Part shown: piece after piece, positions 28,324 through 37,408 of the stretch
How positions within the stretch are numbered: position 1 is the first letter of the stretch
How the letters are laid out: every line of letters begins with the position of its first letter
Assembly: GCA_016184105.1 (NCBI GenBank)
Contig: JACPDI010000022.1
Span: 1-64,000, forward strand
DNA: 64,000 nucleotides
DNA from: Acidobacteriota bacterium
GTDB taxonomy: Bacteria > Acidobacteriota > Vicinamibacteria > Vicinamibacterales > 2-12-FULL-66-21
Direction of reading: 5' to 3'
Position numbers and translations under genes: made by a program
The notes under the pieces: generated by a model
Database searches by the model: none
Seen by the model: the letters and a program-made list of their open reading frames with translations, nothing else
Told to the model about the DNA's origin: nothing

Positions 28324-30879
28324 TCATTCCGACCGCAGCGTCGACAGCGGTTTTTGCCGCAGCACCTCCAGGCTCGCGGCAACGCCGACCACGAGGACGA
28401 GGACCCCCGTCAGCGCGATGCCTGCGCCGGTAGTCCAGGGCGCGATGACCCAGGGGATCTCGAGCAGGCGGGTTGAAATGCTCCAGGCGAGCACCGTGGC
28501 GCCCACGGCGGCGATCACGCCGGCGAGCAGGCCGAGCAGGCCGTACTCGAACGCGAGCATGGCGGCGAGCGTCCTGGTCGTCGCCCCGAGCGTGCGGAAG
28601 ATCGCGGCCTCGTACACCCGCTGGAACCGGGTCATGGCGACGGCGCCGGCCAGGATCAGCACGCCCGCAAACAGCGCCACGAACCCGACGACCGTCACGG
28701 CAAGGCTGACGTTCTCGACGATCGCCTGCGCGCGCTCGAACATCTCGCGGGCATCGACGATCGACACGTTCGGAAGCGCCGCGGCGACCTCGCGCTGCAC
28801 GCGGGCCCGCGCCGCCGTGTCGGACGGCCCCTTCAGGAACCCGATGTAGGTGGCGGGCGCCCCCTGCAGCGCGCGCGGTTCGAAGACGAACATGAAGCCG
28901 CCGTTGCGTGACTCGCCCCAGTCCACGTCCCGCACGCTCCCGATCCGCGCCTCGAGCACACGGCCCATCACGTCGAACCGCATGATGTCGCCGACGCGGA
29001 GATCAAAGCGGTCGCGGAGAGATTTCTCGATCGAGACGTTCGATAGGTTCGATGGGTTCGAGGGGTTCGATGGGCTCGACGCCGCCAAGGTGCCTTCGAG
29101 GAGCGTTTCGTTCGGCTCGAGGCTGTCGCGATAGGTAATGACGTACTCGCGGCCGAGGGAGCCACGGCCGCGGACTTCCTCGTAGCTCTCCAGGTCGACG
29201 AGCTGGCCGCGCACGCCGGTCACGCGCGCGCGCAGCACCGGCACCAGCTTCGGATCGAGCGCTCCGGCTGCCACGACCGTCCGCCTGAGCGCGTCGCGCT
29301 GATCCGGCTGGATGTCGATCAGGAACATGTCCGGGGAGTCCTCCGTAAACTCGAGCCGGATCGCGTCGAGCAGGCCGATCTGCACCAGCCGGACGCCAAG
29401 CACGAAGAAGGCCCCGAGGCCGACCGCCATCAGGATCACGCGGGTCTGGTTGCCGGGCCGCCGCAAGCTCAGCACGGCGTGCCGCACGGCAAATCGCCGC
29501 GAGGCTGCCAGCGGCTCGACGAGCCGGACAATGCCCATTCCGGCGAGCGTCAACACACCGGCGAGCACCAGCAGGCCGGCGAGCACGGCGAGACCCGCGT
29601 TGAGCGATCCCGACTGCCACACGGCAATCGCACCGAGCAGCACGACCAGCGCGGTCGACGCCAGGAGCTTGACCGGATCGAACCGCGCCGGCCGCGTCTC
29701 GCTCAGCCCTTCTCGCAGCAGAATCAACGGCCGGATCCGGCGGACGTCCATCAGGGGGACCAATGCGAACAGGAGCGACACGAGCGATCCCACGGCGGCC
29801 CCCTGCACGACGGCCGCCGGCGTGAGCCGCACCGCGGGCCCGCCAAGCGCGGTCACCACGCGATCCGGAATCGCCGCCAGCCCGACCCACCCGATCGCGA
29901 CACCCATGGCGCTCCCGGCAACGCCAAGCAGAAAAGACTGCAGGAGATAGGTGGAGAGCACCTGGCGGTTGGTCGCGCCCAGGCACTTCAACACCGCGAT
30001 GCTGCGCAGCCGTTGCTGCAGGAACACGCGCGTCACGCTCCACACTCCGACGCCCCCCAGCACGACGATGATGAAGCCGATGAGGCTGAGGTAGTCCTCA
30101 GCGCGTCCGAGGTCCTCTCCCAACGCCTCCTCCGTGGATCGGTGCGATCGCACCGCCACGAAGCGGTCGCGGTACTTGTCGCGAATCTCCTTCGCAATCC
30201 GCTCGGCATCCGACTCGCGGCGGAGGCGGACCAGGACCTCGTGCCGGGCGCGACTGCCGTGCGCGAGCAACCCGCTGGCGCGGAGATCTTCGAGCGAGAC
30301 CAGCACGCGAGGGCCGAAACTGAACGCACTGGGAGGCGAGCCCGGCTCCTTGGTGACAACGCCGCGGATCGTAAACGGCGTTCCGCCAAGCAGGATCCGG
30401 TCGCCGACGCGCATCTCGAGCTGCGCCAGGAGTTCCGGGCGGACGAGCGTGCCGCCGCCTCGCAACAGCGAGTAATCGTACCGGCCTCCCTCGACGACAA
30501 CCTCGCCGTAAAGCGGGTACGCCGGCTCGATCCCGAGTAGCTCCACCATCCTCGCCACGGGACGCCGTTCCACCGCGGGCCGGGCCATCGTCGCCGTCTC
30601 GACCGACTCGGTGCGAATCGTCACGACGTCGGACGAGAGCCGCGCATCGACGTCGCGTTTGACGTCGGGGTCCCACGGCCGCCGCGTGGAGACCACCAGA
30701 TCCGCGCCGAGCCACGTCCGGGCTTCGGCGACCAGCATTCCGCGCACGCTCTGGACAATCGACCGCAGCGCGACGATCGCGCCGACGCCAATCGCCACGC
30801 ACACGAAAAAGAACAGCAGGCGGCGCCACGAAGCCCGCATCTCGCGGGCGGCCATGCGGACGACGAACGGGACGGTCAC
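28324..30879 (-). CDS. YbbP-like ABC transporter permease
   Basis: 851 residues with an N-terminal membrane segment, a periplasmic MacB-type domain, and two FtsX-type membrane blocks in the middle and at the C-terminus, as in YbbP. With the ATPase YbbA it is thought to move lipophilic molecules or act on lipoproteins. It overlaps the ATPase gene by four bases. The three genes ybbP, ybbA and tesA form the arrangement known from E. coli. Confidence 0.9.
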   Translation of the reverse strand: MTVPFVVRMAAREMRASWRRLLFFFVCVAIGVGAIVALRSIVQSVRGMLVAEARTWLGADLVVSTRRPWDPDVKRDVDARLSSDVVTIRTESVETATMARPAVERRPVARMVELLGIEPAYPLYGEVVVEGGRYDYSLLRGGGTLVRPELLAQLEMRVGDRILLGGTPFTIRGVVTKEPGSPPSAFSFGPRVLVSLEDLRASGLLAHGSRARHEVLVRLRRESDAERIAKEIRDKYRDRFVAVRSHRSTEEALGEDLGRAEDYLSLIGFIIVVLGGVGVWSVTRVFLQQRLRSIAVLKCLGATNRQVLSTYLLQSFLLGVAGSAMGVAIGWVGLAAIPDRVVTALGGPAVRLTPAAVVQGAAVGSLVSLLFALVPLMDVRRIRPLILLREGLSETRPARFDPVKLLASTALVVLLGAIAVWQSGSLNAGLAVLAGLLVLAGVLTLAGMGIVRLVEPLAASRRFAVRHAVLSLRRPGNQTRVILMAVGLGAFFVLGVRLVQIGLLDAIRLEFTEDSPDMFLIDIQPDQRDALRRTVVAAGALDPKLVPVLRARVTGVRGQLVDLESYEEVRGRGSLGREYVITYRDSLEPNETLLEGTLAASSPSNPSNPSNLSNVSIEKSLRDRFDLRVGDIMRFDVMGRVLEARIGSVRDVDWGESRNGGFMFVFEPRALQGAPATYIGFLKGPSDTAARARVQREVAAALPNVSIVDAREMFERAQAIVENVSLAVTVVGFVALFAGVLILAGAVAMTRFQRVYEAAIFRTLGATTRTLAAMLAFEYGLLGLLAGVIAAVGATVLAWSISTRLLEIPWVIAPWTTGAGIALTGVLVLVVGVAASLEVLRQKPLSTLRSE
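29036..29084 (-). repeat. Nine-base repeat encoding Ser-Asn-Pro units inside the YbbP-like permease
   Basis: On the minus strand the units CCATCGAAC, CCCTCGAAC, CCATCGAAC and CTATCGAAC follow one another. They encode an SNP-SNP-SNL stretch in the periplasmic part. It looks like a local tandem expansion that keeps the frame. Confidence 0.5.
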
Positions 30880-31547
30880 GCCGGAAGCCCTTCGACGACG
30901 CGGCCGTCGCGCAGCGCGATGGTGAACCGGGCCCGGCTGGCGATCTCCTGGTCGTGCGTGACCAGGACGAGCGTCGTGCCGCGCGACGCGTTGACCCGCT
31001 CGAGCAGATCCACGATCTGGCGCCCGGTGCTGGAATCCAGGTTGCCGGTGGGCTCGTCGGCGAGCAGCACCGGCGGATCGTTGGCCAGCGCTCGCGCGAT
31101 CGCCACCCGCTGCTGCTCGCCCCCCGAGAGCTGCGACGGGTAGTGGTGCCCGCGCGCGGTCAGGCCCACTTCCTGGAGCAGGGACCGCGCGCGCGCGCCG
31201 GCGCCGGTGGCGCCCGCCAGCTCCAGCGGCACGAGGACGTTCTCGAGCGCGGTGAGCGACGGAATCAGGTGGAAGAACTGGAACACGAAGCCGATCTTCG
31301 CGCCGCGCAGGCGCGCGAGCCGGTCTTCGCCAAGCGCCGTGATCTCCGTGCCGTCGACCAGAATCCGCCCGGTCGACGGCGCATCAAGCCCGGCAATGAG
31401 ACCGAGGAGCGTGGACTTGCCGCTCCCCGAGGGCCCCGTAATCGCCGCGAAGCTGCCGGCGTCAATCGACAGCGTGACGGGATGCAGGATGGTCAGGGGG
31501 CCGGATCCGCTCGTGACGGTCTTGGAGACTTCGTGCAATGCAATCAT
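30876..31547 (-). CDS. YbbA/LolD-type ABC transporter ATPase
   Basis: 223 residues with every ABC motif: Walker [11 protein letters not shown]-loop FVFQFFHL, signature [14 protein letters not shown], Walker [13 protein letters not shown] and the H-loop VTHD. It overlaps both the permease (four bases) and tesA (four bases), so the three are translationally coupled. Confidence 0.93.
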   Translation of the reverse strand: MIALHEVSKTVTSGSGPLTILHPVTLSIDAGSFAAITGPSGSGKSTLLGLIAGLDAPSTGRILVDGTEITALGEDRLARLRGAKIGFVFQFFHLIPSLTALENVLVPLELAGATGAGARARSLLQEVGLTARGHHYPSQLSGGEQQRVAIARALANDPPVLLADEPTGNLDSSTGRQIVDLLERVNASRGTTLVLVTHDQEIASRARFTIALRDGRVVEGLPA

Positions 31548-32221
31548 GTGTGGACCAACAACGGCTCCAGCGCGCGCCAGACCAGGTCGGCCACGCGGCG
31601 CGCCCCCTCGGCATTGGGATGGATGCCGTCTGCCTGGTTGAGCGCGGGATCGCCCGCCACTCCATCGAGCAGGAACGGCAGCAGCGTCGCGCCGTGTTCC
31701 TGCGCGACGTCCCGGAACACGGCACGGAAGGCGGAGGTGTACTCGGCGCCCATGTTCGGCGGCGCTTCCATGCCCGCCACGAGCACGATCACGCCGCGCT
31801 TCCGAGCGCTCTCGACGATAGCCGTCAGGTTCCTCCGCATTTCGGCGACCGGCAACCCTCGCAGGCCATCGTTCGCGCCGAGGGCGACCACGAGTACATG
31901 GACGTCATCGGAGAGCACCCAGTTCAGTCGCCTGAGCCCGCCCGCGCTCGTATCGCCTGAAACGCCCGCGTTGACGACGTCGAACGGCAACTGCGCCCGG
32001 TTGATTCGCTGCTGCAGCAGCGCCGGGAAGGCTTGATCGGCCGGCAGGCCCAGCCCCGCCGTGAGGCTGTCGCCAAGCACCACGATTTTCAGGCGAGAGT
32101 GCGGCGCAGCGGCCTCGCGCCCTGCCGGGCTTGTCTTCGGGAGCGGCGCATCGCTCTGCCCGCATCCGGGGGCGCCGGCGAGCAACGCAAGGGCGACGAG
32201 AAAGGCAGAAGCGTAACGCAA
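31544..32221 (-). CDS. tesA: TesA-like SGNH lipase/arylesterase, lipoprotein
   Basis: 225 residues. A lipoprotein signal (LVALALLAGAPGC) is followed by the SGNH hydrolase blocks: GDSL in VVLGDSLTAGLG (catalytic Ser), ALGANDG with the oxyanion Asn, and a C-terminal DGIHPNAEGAR carrying the catalytic Asp and His. It hydrolyses acyl esters or thioesters in the periplasm. The gene order with ybbA and ybbP is conserved in many bacteria, but the joint role is unclear. Confidence 0.9.
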   Translation of the reverse strand: MRYASAFLVALALLAGAPGCGQSDAPLPKTSPAGREAAAPHSRLKIVVLGDSLTAGLGLPADQAFPALLQQRINRAQLPFDVVNAGVSGDTSAGGLRRLNWVLSDDVHVLVVALGANDGLRGLPVAEMRRNLTAIVESARKRGVIVLVAGMEAPPNMGAEYTSAFRAVFRDVAQEHGATLLPFLLDGVAGDPALNQADGIHPNAEGARRVADLVWRALEPLLVHT

Positions 32222-32228
32222 TGAGCCT

Positions 32229-32585
32229 ATGGTACTTCAGGCGCTGGACCGCCCAAATAGGTCGGATATAGAGTCACCCGCCGCCGAGCCCGGACCGGCC
32301 GGCGGATCGGTCCGCGGCCGCGTCGTCGACGCGAGCGGCGGCGTCATCGTCGGCGCGGAGGTGCAGCTCGAGCCGGCCGCGGGTGGCGCGACGGTTTCCG
32401 CCACGACCGATCGCGAAGGGTACGCCTTCGAGGCGGTGGCGCCCGGCGCGTACCTCGTGACCGTTCGCCACGCGTGGCCGCGCTCGCATCCGTTGCGCTG
32501 CTCTCCGCACTCGGGCCCGCGTGGCTTGCGGCCGGCTCGAGCTGGGCCTTTCCGGGCAGGCTTCTTGCTCGATCCGTCCTTTTGA
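32229..32585 (+). pseudogene. Remnant of a TonB-receptor-type protein (carboxypeptidase regulatory-like domain)
   Basis: The frame encodes GGSVRGRVVDASGGVIVGAE followed by a DREGYAFEAVAPGAYLVTVR segment. This is the CarboxypepD_reg-like domain found at the start of large TonB-dependent receptors. There is no signal peptide before it, and the family sequence stops after TVR (about 32468). The rest to the stop looks random. Only about 70 recognisable residues remain of a protein that normally exceeds 900. Confidence 0.55.
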
Positions 32586-32597
32586 AACGGAGGGCAG

Positions 32598-33380
32598 ATG
32601 CCAACGGTGGTGAAGGATCGGGTGCGGATCGCCGCGATCGCAGATCTGCACTACACGCGCACGAGCCAGGGCAGCTATCAGCCCCTGTTCACACGGGTTA
32701 CCGAAGACGCTGACATCCTGCTGCTCTGCGGCGATCTCACCGACTACGGGCTCGGAGACGAGGCGCGCCTGCTCGCCAAAGAGATCACGGCCTCGCTGAA
32801 GATTCCCGCCGTCGCCGTGCTCGGCAACCACGATTACGAGGCCGACCAGCAGCTCGAGATCCGCGACATCCTGTCCGGGGCCGGCGTGGTCGTGCTGGAC
32901 GGCGATACGTACGAGCTGCACGGCGTCGGCTTCGCGGGCGTGAAAGGATTCGCCGGGGGCTTCGATCGCGGAACCCTGGGGCCGTGGGGTGAAGCCGCGG
33001 TGAAAGCGTTCGTCCGTGAAGCCGTGGACGAGGCGCTGAAGCTCGAGACCGCGCTGGCGCGACTGCGCACCGACACGCGCATCGCCATCCTCCATTACTC
33101 CCCGATCCGGTCCACAGTCGAGGGAGAGCCCGCGGAGATCTTTCCGTTCCTTGGCTGCAGCCGGCTCGAAGAGCCGATCACGCGGTACCCGGTCACTGCC
33201 GTGTTCCACGGGCACGCGCACCACGGCAGGGCCGAGGGGCGCACCCGCAACCAGGTGCCGGTCTACAACGTCTCGATGACGCTGCTGCGGCACCTGATGC
33301 CGGACAAGCCGTATCGGATCATCGAGGTTTCACGACCGGCAGCGAGCGCGACCCGCTGCCGATCGGCGAGTGGACAGTGA
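32598..33380 (+). CDS. Metallophosphoesterase with a displaced C-terminus
   Basis: 260 residues with a complete calcineurin-like site: AIADLHY, CGDLTDYG, VLGNHDYE, ILHYSP and VFHGHAHHG. It probably hydrolyses phosphomonoesters or diesters using two metals; the substrate is unknown. After YRIIEV (about 33330) the frame runs into sequence that, in another frame, is part of an L,D-transpeptidase. The final 16 or so residues are therefore not native, and the original stop codon has been lost in a deletion. Confidence 0.85.
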   Translation: MPTVVKDRVRIAAIADLHYTRTSQGSYQPLFTRVTEDADILLLCGDLTDYGLGDEARLLAKEITASLKIPAVAVLGNHDYEADQQLEIRDILSGAGVVVLDGDTYELHGVGFAGVKGFAGGFDRGTLGPWGEAAVKAFVREAVDEALKLETALARLRTDTRIAILHYSPIRSTVEGEPAEIFPFLGCSRLEEPITRYPVTAVFHGHAHHGRAEGRTRNQVPVYNVSMTLLRHLMPDKPYRIIEVSRPAASATRCRSASGQ

Positions 33381-33568
33381 CCGACATCCTGTGGAATCCA
33401 CCATTCCACTACAACCCCGATCTCTTCTGGGACGCGGACCCCGGCACGCCGGAACCCGCGGCGGTCGGCAAGACCGCATCCCACGGCTGCGTTCGGCTCA
33501 CGAATTGGGATGCGGCCCGCCTCGCCGCCCTCGCGCGACCGGGAACGCGGGTGATCTTCGAGCCATGA
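33331..33568 (+). pseudogene. L,D-transpeptidase (YkuD) remnant with terminal and internal deletions
   Basis: One frame reads FTTGSERDPLPIGEWTVTD..., HYNPDLFWDADP, then GTPEPAAVGKTASHGCVRLT and RVIFEP to the stop at 33566. These are YkuD domain blocks, including the catalytic Cys in SHGCVRLTNWD. The N-terminal half is absent. Between WDADP and GTPEP about 30 residues present in relatives, including the conserved His of the GIHG motif, are missing without a frame change. The product as written could not be active. Its stop overlaps the next ATG. Confidence 0.75.
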
Positions 33569-34215
33569 CATTCCGGCCGCGGTATCCGAGACTCGTCATC
33601 GCCGTGCTCGGCTTCGCGAGCGGGGTCTTTGCGACGGCGTTGTTCGTCTGGCAGCAAGGGCCGTTCGTCATCGCGGCGCCGGAGCGCGCCGTCGGCGTCC
33701 AACGCGTGGCCTCCCCGGCCGACGCGCCCCCTGCGCCGGAGGGAACGTCCGGCAAGCCGGTGAACGCGGCGCGCGAGCTTGACGACCGGGGGCTCATGGT
33801 CCCCGTCGAAGGCGTGCAGCGCGAGGCGCTGGTCCAGACCTTTGACGATGCCCGCGGCGGCGGGCGCCGGCACGACGCGCTGGACATCCTCGCGCCGAGG
33901 CACACGCCCGTGCTGGCGGTCGAAGACGGCGTCGCCGCGCGACTGTTCAGGAGCGCGCAGGGGGGCATCACCATTTACCAGTACGATCCGTCGCACGAGT
34001 ACGTCTATTACTACGCCCACCTGGACCGGTATGCCGAGAATCTCAACGAAGGGGATCGCGTCAGCCGCGGGCAGGTGATCGGCTACGTGGGCACGAGCGG
34101 CAACGCCACGAAGGGCACGCCGCATCTGCACTTCGCGATCTTCAAGATGACGGACGAAAAGCGGTGGTGGGAGGGAACCCCGATCGACCCTTACGAGATC
34201 CTGCGCAGGCGGTAG
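33565..34215 (+). CDS. M23-family (LytM/NlpD-like) peptidoglycan peptidase
   Basis: 216 residues from ATG 33565, which overlaps the preceding stop as ATGA. An N-terminal signal anchor (LVIAVLGFASGVFATALFVW) precedes an M23 domain with HDALDILAPRHTPVLA, VYYYAHLDRY and HLHFAIF, which hold the zinc ligands. It either cleaves peptide cross-links or activates amidases. Next to the transpeptidase remnant it suggests a cell-wall gene pair. Confidence 0.88.
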   Translation: MTFRPRYPRLVIAVLGFASGVFATALFVWQQGPFVIAAPERAVGVQRVASPADAPPAPEGTSGKPVNAARELDDRGLMVPVEGVQREALVQTFDDARGGGRRHDALDILAPRHTPVLAVEDGVAARLFRSAQGGITIYQYDPSHEYVYYYAHLDRYAENLNEGDRVSRGQVIGYVGTSGNATKGTPHLHFAIFKMTDEKRWWEGTPIDPYEILRRR

Positions 34216-34221
34216 CCGGCC

Positions 34222-34458
34222 CTACACGGCGATGCGACGAGCCTGGCGCGGACGGGCATCCGGTACCCGCCAGCCTTGCGAGAGAAGCGCGTCGCGGAGC
34301 CTGAGCGACCGCTCCATCAGCACCGTGGCGTCGGTGAACGCCTCGACCTGCTCGCTGCCGTCGGGATGCGTGATGACCAGCTCGTACTCGGTGCCCTCTG
34401 TTGCGCGCCGAATCTCGTAGGAGAGGCGTGCCTGCTGGCGCTCGAAGAACCAGATCAT
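34222..34458 (-). CDS. Small conserved-looking cytoplasmic protein of unknown function
   Basis: 78 residues from ATG 34458. The pattern MIWFFERQQARLSYEIRRAT, ELVITHPDGSEQVEAF and LLSQGWRVPDARP suggests a small alpha/beta domain. It faces the M23 gene tail to tail. I do not recognise a named family. Confidence 0.55.
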   Translation of the reverse strand: MIWFFERQQARLSYEIRRATEGTEYELVITHPDGSEQVEAFTDATVLMERSLRLRDALLSQGWRVPDARPRQARRIAV

Positions 34459-34513
34459 GCCGCAGGATGTATCGGCCGCAGCGGCGTGGGCTTTAGGCAC
34501 GAGGCGCCACGCG

Positions 34514-34541
34514 GGGTTCAGGGTTCAGGGTTTAGGGTGTA
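34514..34541. repeat. Four heptamer copies of GGGTTCA type
   Basis: GGGTTCA, GGGTTCA, GGGTTTA and GGGTGTA follow one another exactly, ending 12 bases before the GTG start of the amino acid permease at 34554. They occupy its leader and likely its promoter region. Confidence 0.65.
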
Positions 34542-34553
34542 AAGTTCCGTGTC

Positions 34554-35849
34554 GTGTCGTTCCGGCGCGTTCTGACCCCTTTCGACGCCACGATGGTGGT
34601 CATCGGGGGCATCATCGGCTCCGGCATCTTCATCAATCCCTACATCGTCGCGCAGCGGCTTTCGAGCGGCCCGCTGGTGCTCGTGGCGTGGGTCGCGGGA
34701 GGTGCGATCGCGCTGGTTGGCGCGCTCGCGTACGCCGAGCTGGGCACCCGGTCGCCGAAGGCAGGCGGGCAGTACGTCTACCTGCGCGACGGTCTCCATC
34801 CCCTGCTTGGATTCCTGTACGGCTGGGCCCTGCTCGTGTCGATTGAAAGCGGCGCGGTGGCAGCCGTCGCGCTGACGTTCGCGCAATACGCGCTGCGGCT
34901 GGCCGGCGGCGCCGAATCCGCGGCGACGCCGCTGGCGGTTGCGGCGATTGTCCTGCTCTCGGGCGTCAACGCCGCCGGCGTGAAGCCGGGCAGCCGCGTG
35001 CTCAACGTGTTCGTCATCCTCAAGGTAGCGGCGCTCGCGGTGTTGATTGGGGCGGGGCTGTTCTTCGCGGGCAGCGGCACCTGGCGGCAGCAGACCCAGG
35101 CCGTGCCGCACGCGCCCCTCCTGGCGTTCGGCACCGCGATGGTGCCGATCCTGTTCGCCTACGGCGGCTGGCAGAACGCGAACTACGTTGCCGAAGAGAT
35201 CGAGCGGCCGGAACGGACGCTGCCCCTCAGCCTGCTCGCCGGCACCGCGCTCGTCGTCCTCGTCTACGTTCTCGTGAACCTCGTGTACCTCCGCGCGCTG
35301 GGACTCGAAGGCCTGGCCGCGACAAGCACGCCGGCGGCGGATGCGGCGCAGCGCATGTTCGGCGGCGCGGGGCGGACGTTCGTCACGGCCGCCATCGCGA
35401 TTTCCACCTTCGGGTTTCTCGATCTGGCGATCCTGGCGCCGACACGCGTGTACTATGCTGTCGCGGCCGACGGCGCCTTCCCGCAGGCGCTGGCGCGCCT
35501 TCATCCCCGCTTCGGCACGCCGGTCCTCGCCATCGCCCTTCAATCCGGGTGGTCGATCGCGCTGCTGCTGACGGGCAACTACGGCGAGCTGCTGAACACC
35601 GTGGTGTTCGCCGACTGGATCTTCTTCGGGCTGACGGTGCTGTCGCTCTTCGCCTATCGGAGCCGATCGCGCGGCGAAGCGACGGGCTATCGCATGCCGG
35701 GCTATCCGGTGCTCCCGGCGGCATTCGTCGCGGTCGCGGCGTTGATTGTCTACAGCGTCGTGCGGGCCGATCCGGTGCGCGCCGGCATGGGAGCGGTGCT
35801 GCTCGCCGCCGGGGTGCCTGTGTACTGGTGGTTCACGCGAGGACGATGA
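34554..35849 (+). CDS. APC-family amino acid permease
   Basis: 431 residues from GTG 34554 with about 12 membrane segments. The first has the family signature VVIGGIIGSGIF, which binds the amino group of the substrate, followed by AYAELGTRSPKAGGQYVYLR. The substrate could be a small amino acid, or exchange of two amino acids as in the LAT branch. The aminotransferase ATG follows the stop directly, so the two are probably one unit for amino acid use. Confidence 0.9.
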   Translation: MSFRRVLTPFDATMVVIGGIIGSGIFINPYIVAQRLSSGPLVLVAWVAGGAIALVGALAYAELGTRSPKAGGQYVYLRDGLHPLLGFLYGWALLVSIESGAVAAVALTFAQYALRLAGGAESAATPLAVAAIVLLSGVNAAGVKPGSRVLNVFVILKVAALAVLIGAGLFFAGSGTWRQQTQAVPHAPLLAFGTAMVPILFAYGGWQNANYVAEEIERPERTLPLSLLAGTALVVLVYVLVNLVYLRALGLEGLAATSTPAADAAQRMFGGAGRTFVTAAIAISTFGFLDLAILAPTRVYYAVAADGAFPQALARLHPRFGTPVLAIALQSGWSIALLLTGNYGELLNTVVFADWIFFGLTVLSLFAYRSRSRGEATGYRMPGYPVLPAAFVAVAALIVYSVVRADPVRAGMGAVLLAAGVPVYWWFTRGR

Positions 35850-36932
35850 ATGCGTTTCCAGGCTGCTTACATGACGTGGGCCAAAGCGCGGCCGCACGTT
35901 CGCGTCGACCTCGCCGTGAGCAACGTTCTTCCCTGCTCCGTCGAAGAGGTGCAGGGGGCCGCGGCCGCGCTCGATTTTTCCGGACGCAACGACGACGGCT
36001 TTCCGCCGCTCCTCGACGCGATCGCGAACCGCTACGGCGTGGCCGCCGATCGAGTGGCGACGGCGATCGGCACGTCGGGCGCGAACTTCCTCGCCGCGCT
36101 GGCGCTGGTCGGACCGGGAGACGACGTCCTGGTGGAGGGACCCGCCTACGATCCGCTGCTCGCCATTCCCCGGGCGCTTGGCGCGAACGTCGTTCGCTTC
36201 GCGCGCCGTTTCGAGGACGGCTTCGCCATCGATCCCAATGCGGTCAGGCGCGCGATGACGCGCGCGACGAAGCTGATCATCCTGACGCAGCCGCACAACC
36301 CCAGCGGCGGCCTGACGCCGGACGGGGACCTCGCCGCCGTCGCGCACATCGCTGCGGAGCACGGCGCGTTCGTGCTCGTCGACGAGGTCTACCTGGATGC
36401 CGCGCGCGGCTGCGGCGCGCCACCGGCCGCCGGCATCGCCGATAACGTGATCTCCACCAACAGCCTCACCAAATCGTATGGACTGGCTCCGCTGCGCTGC
36501 GGGTGGGCGATTGCATCGGCGCCGGTTGCCGAGCGCATCCGCCGGGCGCGCGACGTCGTGGACGGCACGGGATCGATCCCCGCCGAGCGGCTGTCGGTGA
36601 TCGCCTTCAGCCAACTCGAGCGGCTGGCCGCGCGCGCGCGCGCGATCGTGGAACCAAACGTGGCAACCCTGCGCGGGTTCCTCGCGGCGACACCTGAGCT
36701 GCAGGGATTCGTGCAGCACGGGACTGTCGCCTTTCCGCGCTTGAGCTCAGGTGGGGACGCGACGATATTTGCCGAGCGGCTCGCCCGCGAGCGCGAGACG
36801 GCGGTTGTGCCCGGGAGGTTCTTTGAAGCGCCCGCACACTTCCGGATCGGGATCGCCGTTGCGCCGGACGTCCTGGCCCAAGGCCTCTCCGCAATCTCCG
36901 CGACGCTGCGCTCCGAGCCGCGAATCCCCTGA
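35850..36932 (+). CDS. PLP-dependent aminotransferase, class I/II
   Basis: 360 residues, with TSGANFLAALALVGPGDDV (cofactor phosphate region), LTQPHNPSGG, VLVDEVYLDA (pyridine-N Asp) and NSLTKSYGLAPLRCGW holding the Schiff-base Lys. The substrate cannot be read from sequence. It starts at the base after the permease stop, which suggests it acts on the imported amino acid. Confidence 0.88.
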   Translation: MRFQAAYMTWAKARPHVRVDLAVSNVLPCSVEEVQGAAAALDFSGRNDDGFPPLLDAIANRYGVAADRVATAIGTSGANFLAALALVGPGDDVLVEGPAYDPLLAIPRALGANVVRFARRFEDGFAIDPNAVRRAMTRATKLIILTQPHNPSGGLTPDGDLAAVAHIAAEHGAFVLVDEVYLDAARGCGAPPAAGIADNVISTNSLTKSYGLAPLRCGWAIASAPVAERIRRARDVVDGTGSIPAERLSVIAFSQLERLAARARAIVEPNVATLRGFLAATPELQGFVQHGTVAFPRLSSGGDATIFAERLARERETAVVPGRFFEAPAHFRIGIAVAPDVLAQGLSAISATLRSEPRIP

Positions 36933-36950
36933 AGCCGGACGCCTGATCCC

Positions 36951-37379
36951 TCAGGACTTCAGGCTGACGTTCACCGCCACACCCTGACGAATGCTGGCCG
37001 TCACGGTGCAGAAATCTTCGAACAGGGTTGCGCAGCGCTCGAACTTCGCGGAGTCGGCGTCCGCAAACGAGGGCTCCAGCGCGACGTCGATGTGAGAGAT
37101 GCGCAGCCGCCCTCCCTCGCTTCTCGACGTGTGCGTGGTGACCGTCGCCGCCAGCCCGGTCACGTCGGCGCGCGACTTCTTCAGGCAGAACATCAGGCTC
37201 GCGGCGAGGCAGTTTCCCACCGCTGCCGCGAGCATGTCCAGCGCGTTCGGACCCGTCGCGTTCCCCAGGGGCGCCGGCTCGTCGAGAACGATCTGGGGCG
37301 CGCCGGGAACGCTCTCGAACGTCGCCCGGCACCGATATCCCTCCTCGAACTTCAACGTGACGGTGTGCGTATCAGCCAT
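36951..37379 (-). CDS. OsmC/Ohr-family peroxide-detoxification protein
   Basis: 142 residues from ATG 37379 (MADTHTVTLKFEEGY). The OsmC fold is shown by GPNALDMLAAAVGNCLAASL and FEDFCTVTASIRQGV, which carry the two active cysteines (GNC and DFC) that reduce organic hydroperoxides. Its leader consists of heptamer repeats shared with the end of the cytochrome gene. Confidence 0.85.
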   Translation of the reverse strand: MADTHTVTLKFEEGYRCRATFESVPGAPQIVLDEPAPLGNATGPNALDMLAAAVGNCLAASLMFCLKKSRADVTGLAATVTTHTSRSEGGRLRISHIDVALEPSFADADSAKFERCATLFEDFCTVTASIRQGVAVNVSLKS

Positions 37380-37380
37380 C

Positions 37381-37408
37381 CTGACCCCTGACCCCTGAAC
37401 CCTATTCA
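37381..37408. repeat. Heptamer array CTGACCC/CTGAACC
   Basis: CTGACCC, CTGACCC, CTGAACC and a diverged CTATTCA. Its reverse complement (GGGTCAG, GGTTCAG) belongs to the same unit family as the array at 34514. It spans the leader of the OsmC gene and the stop codon of the NapC-like cytochrome gene. Confidence 0.6.

Noticed and set aside
30876-31547. YbbA as the missing ATPase of the MacB-like permease
   Set aside because: It is coupled by overlaps to ybbP and tesA on the opposite strand, and a separate truncated ATPase lies in the correct operon position.
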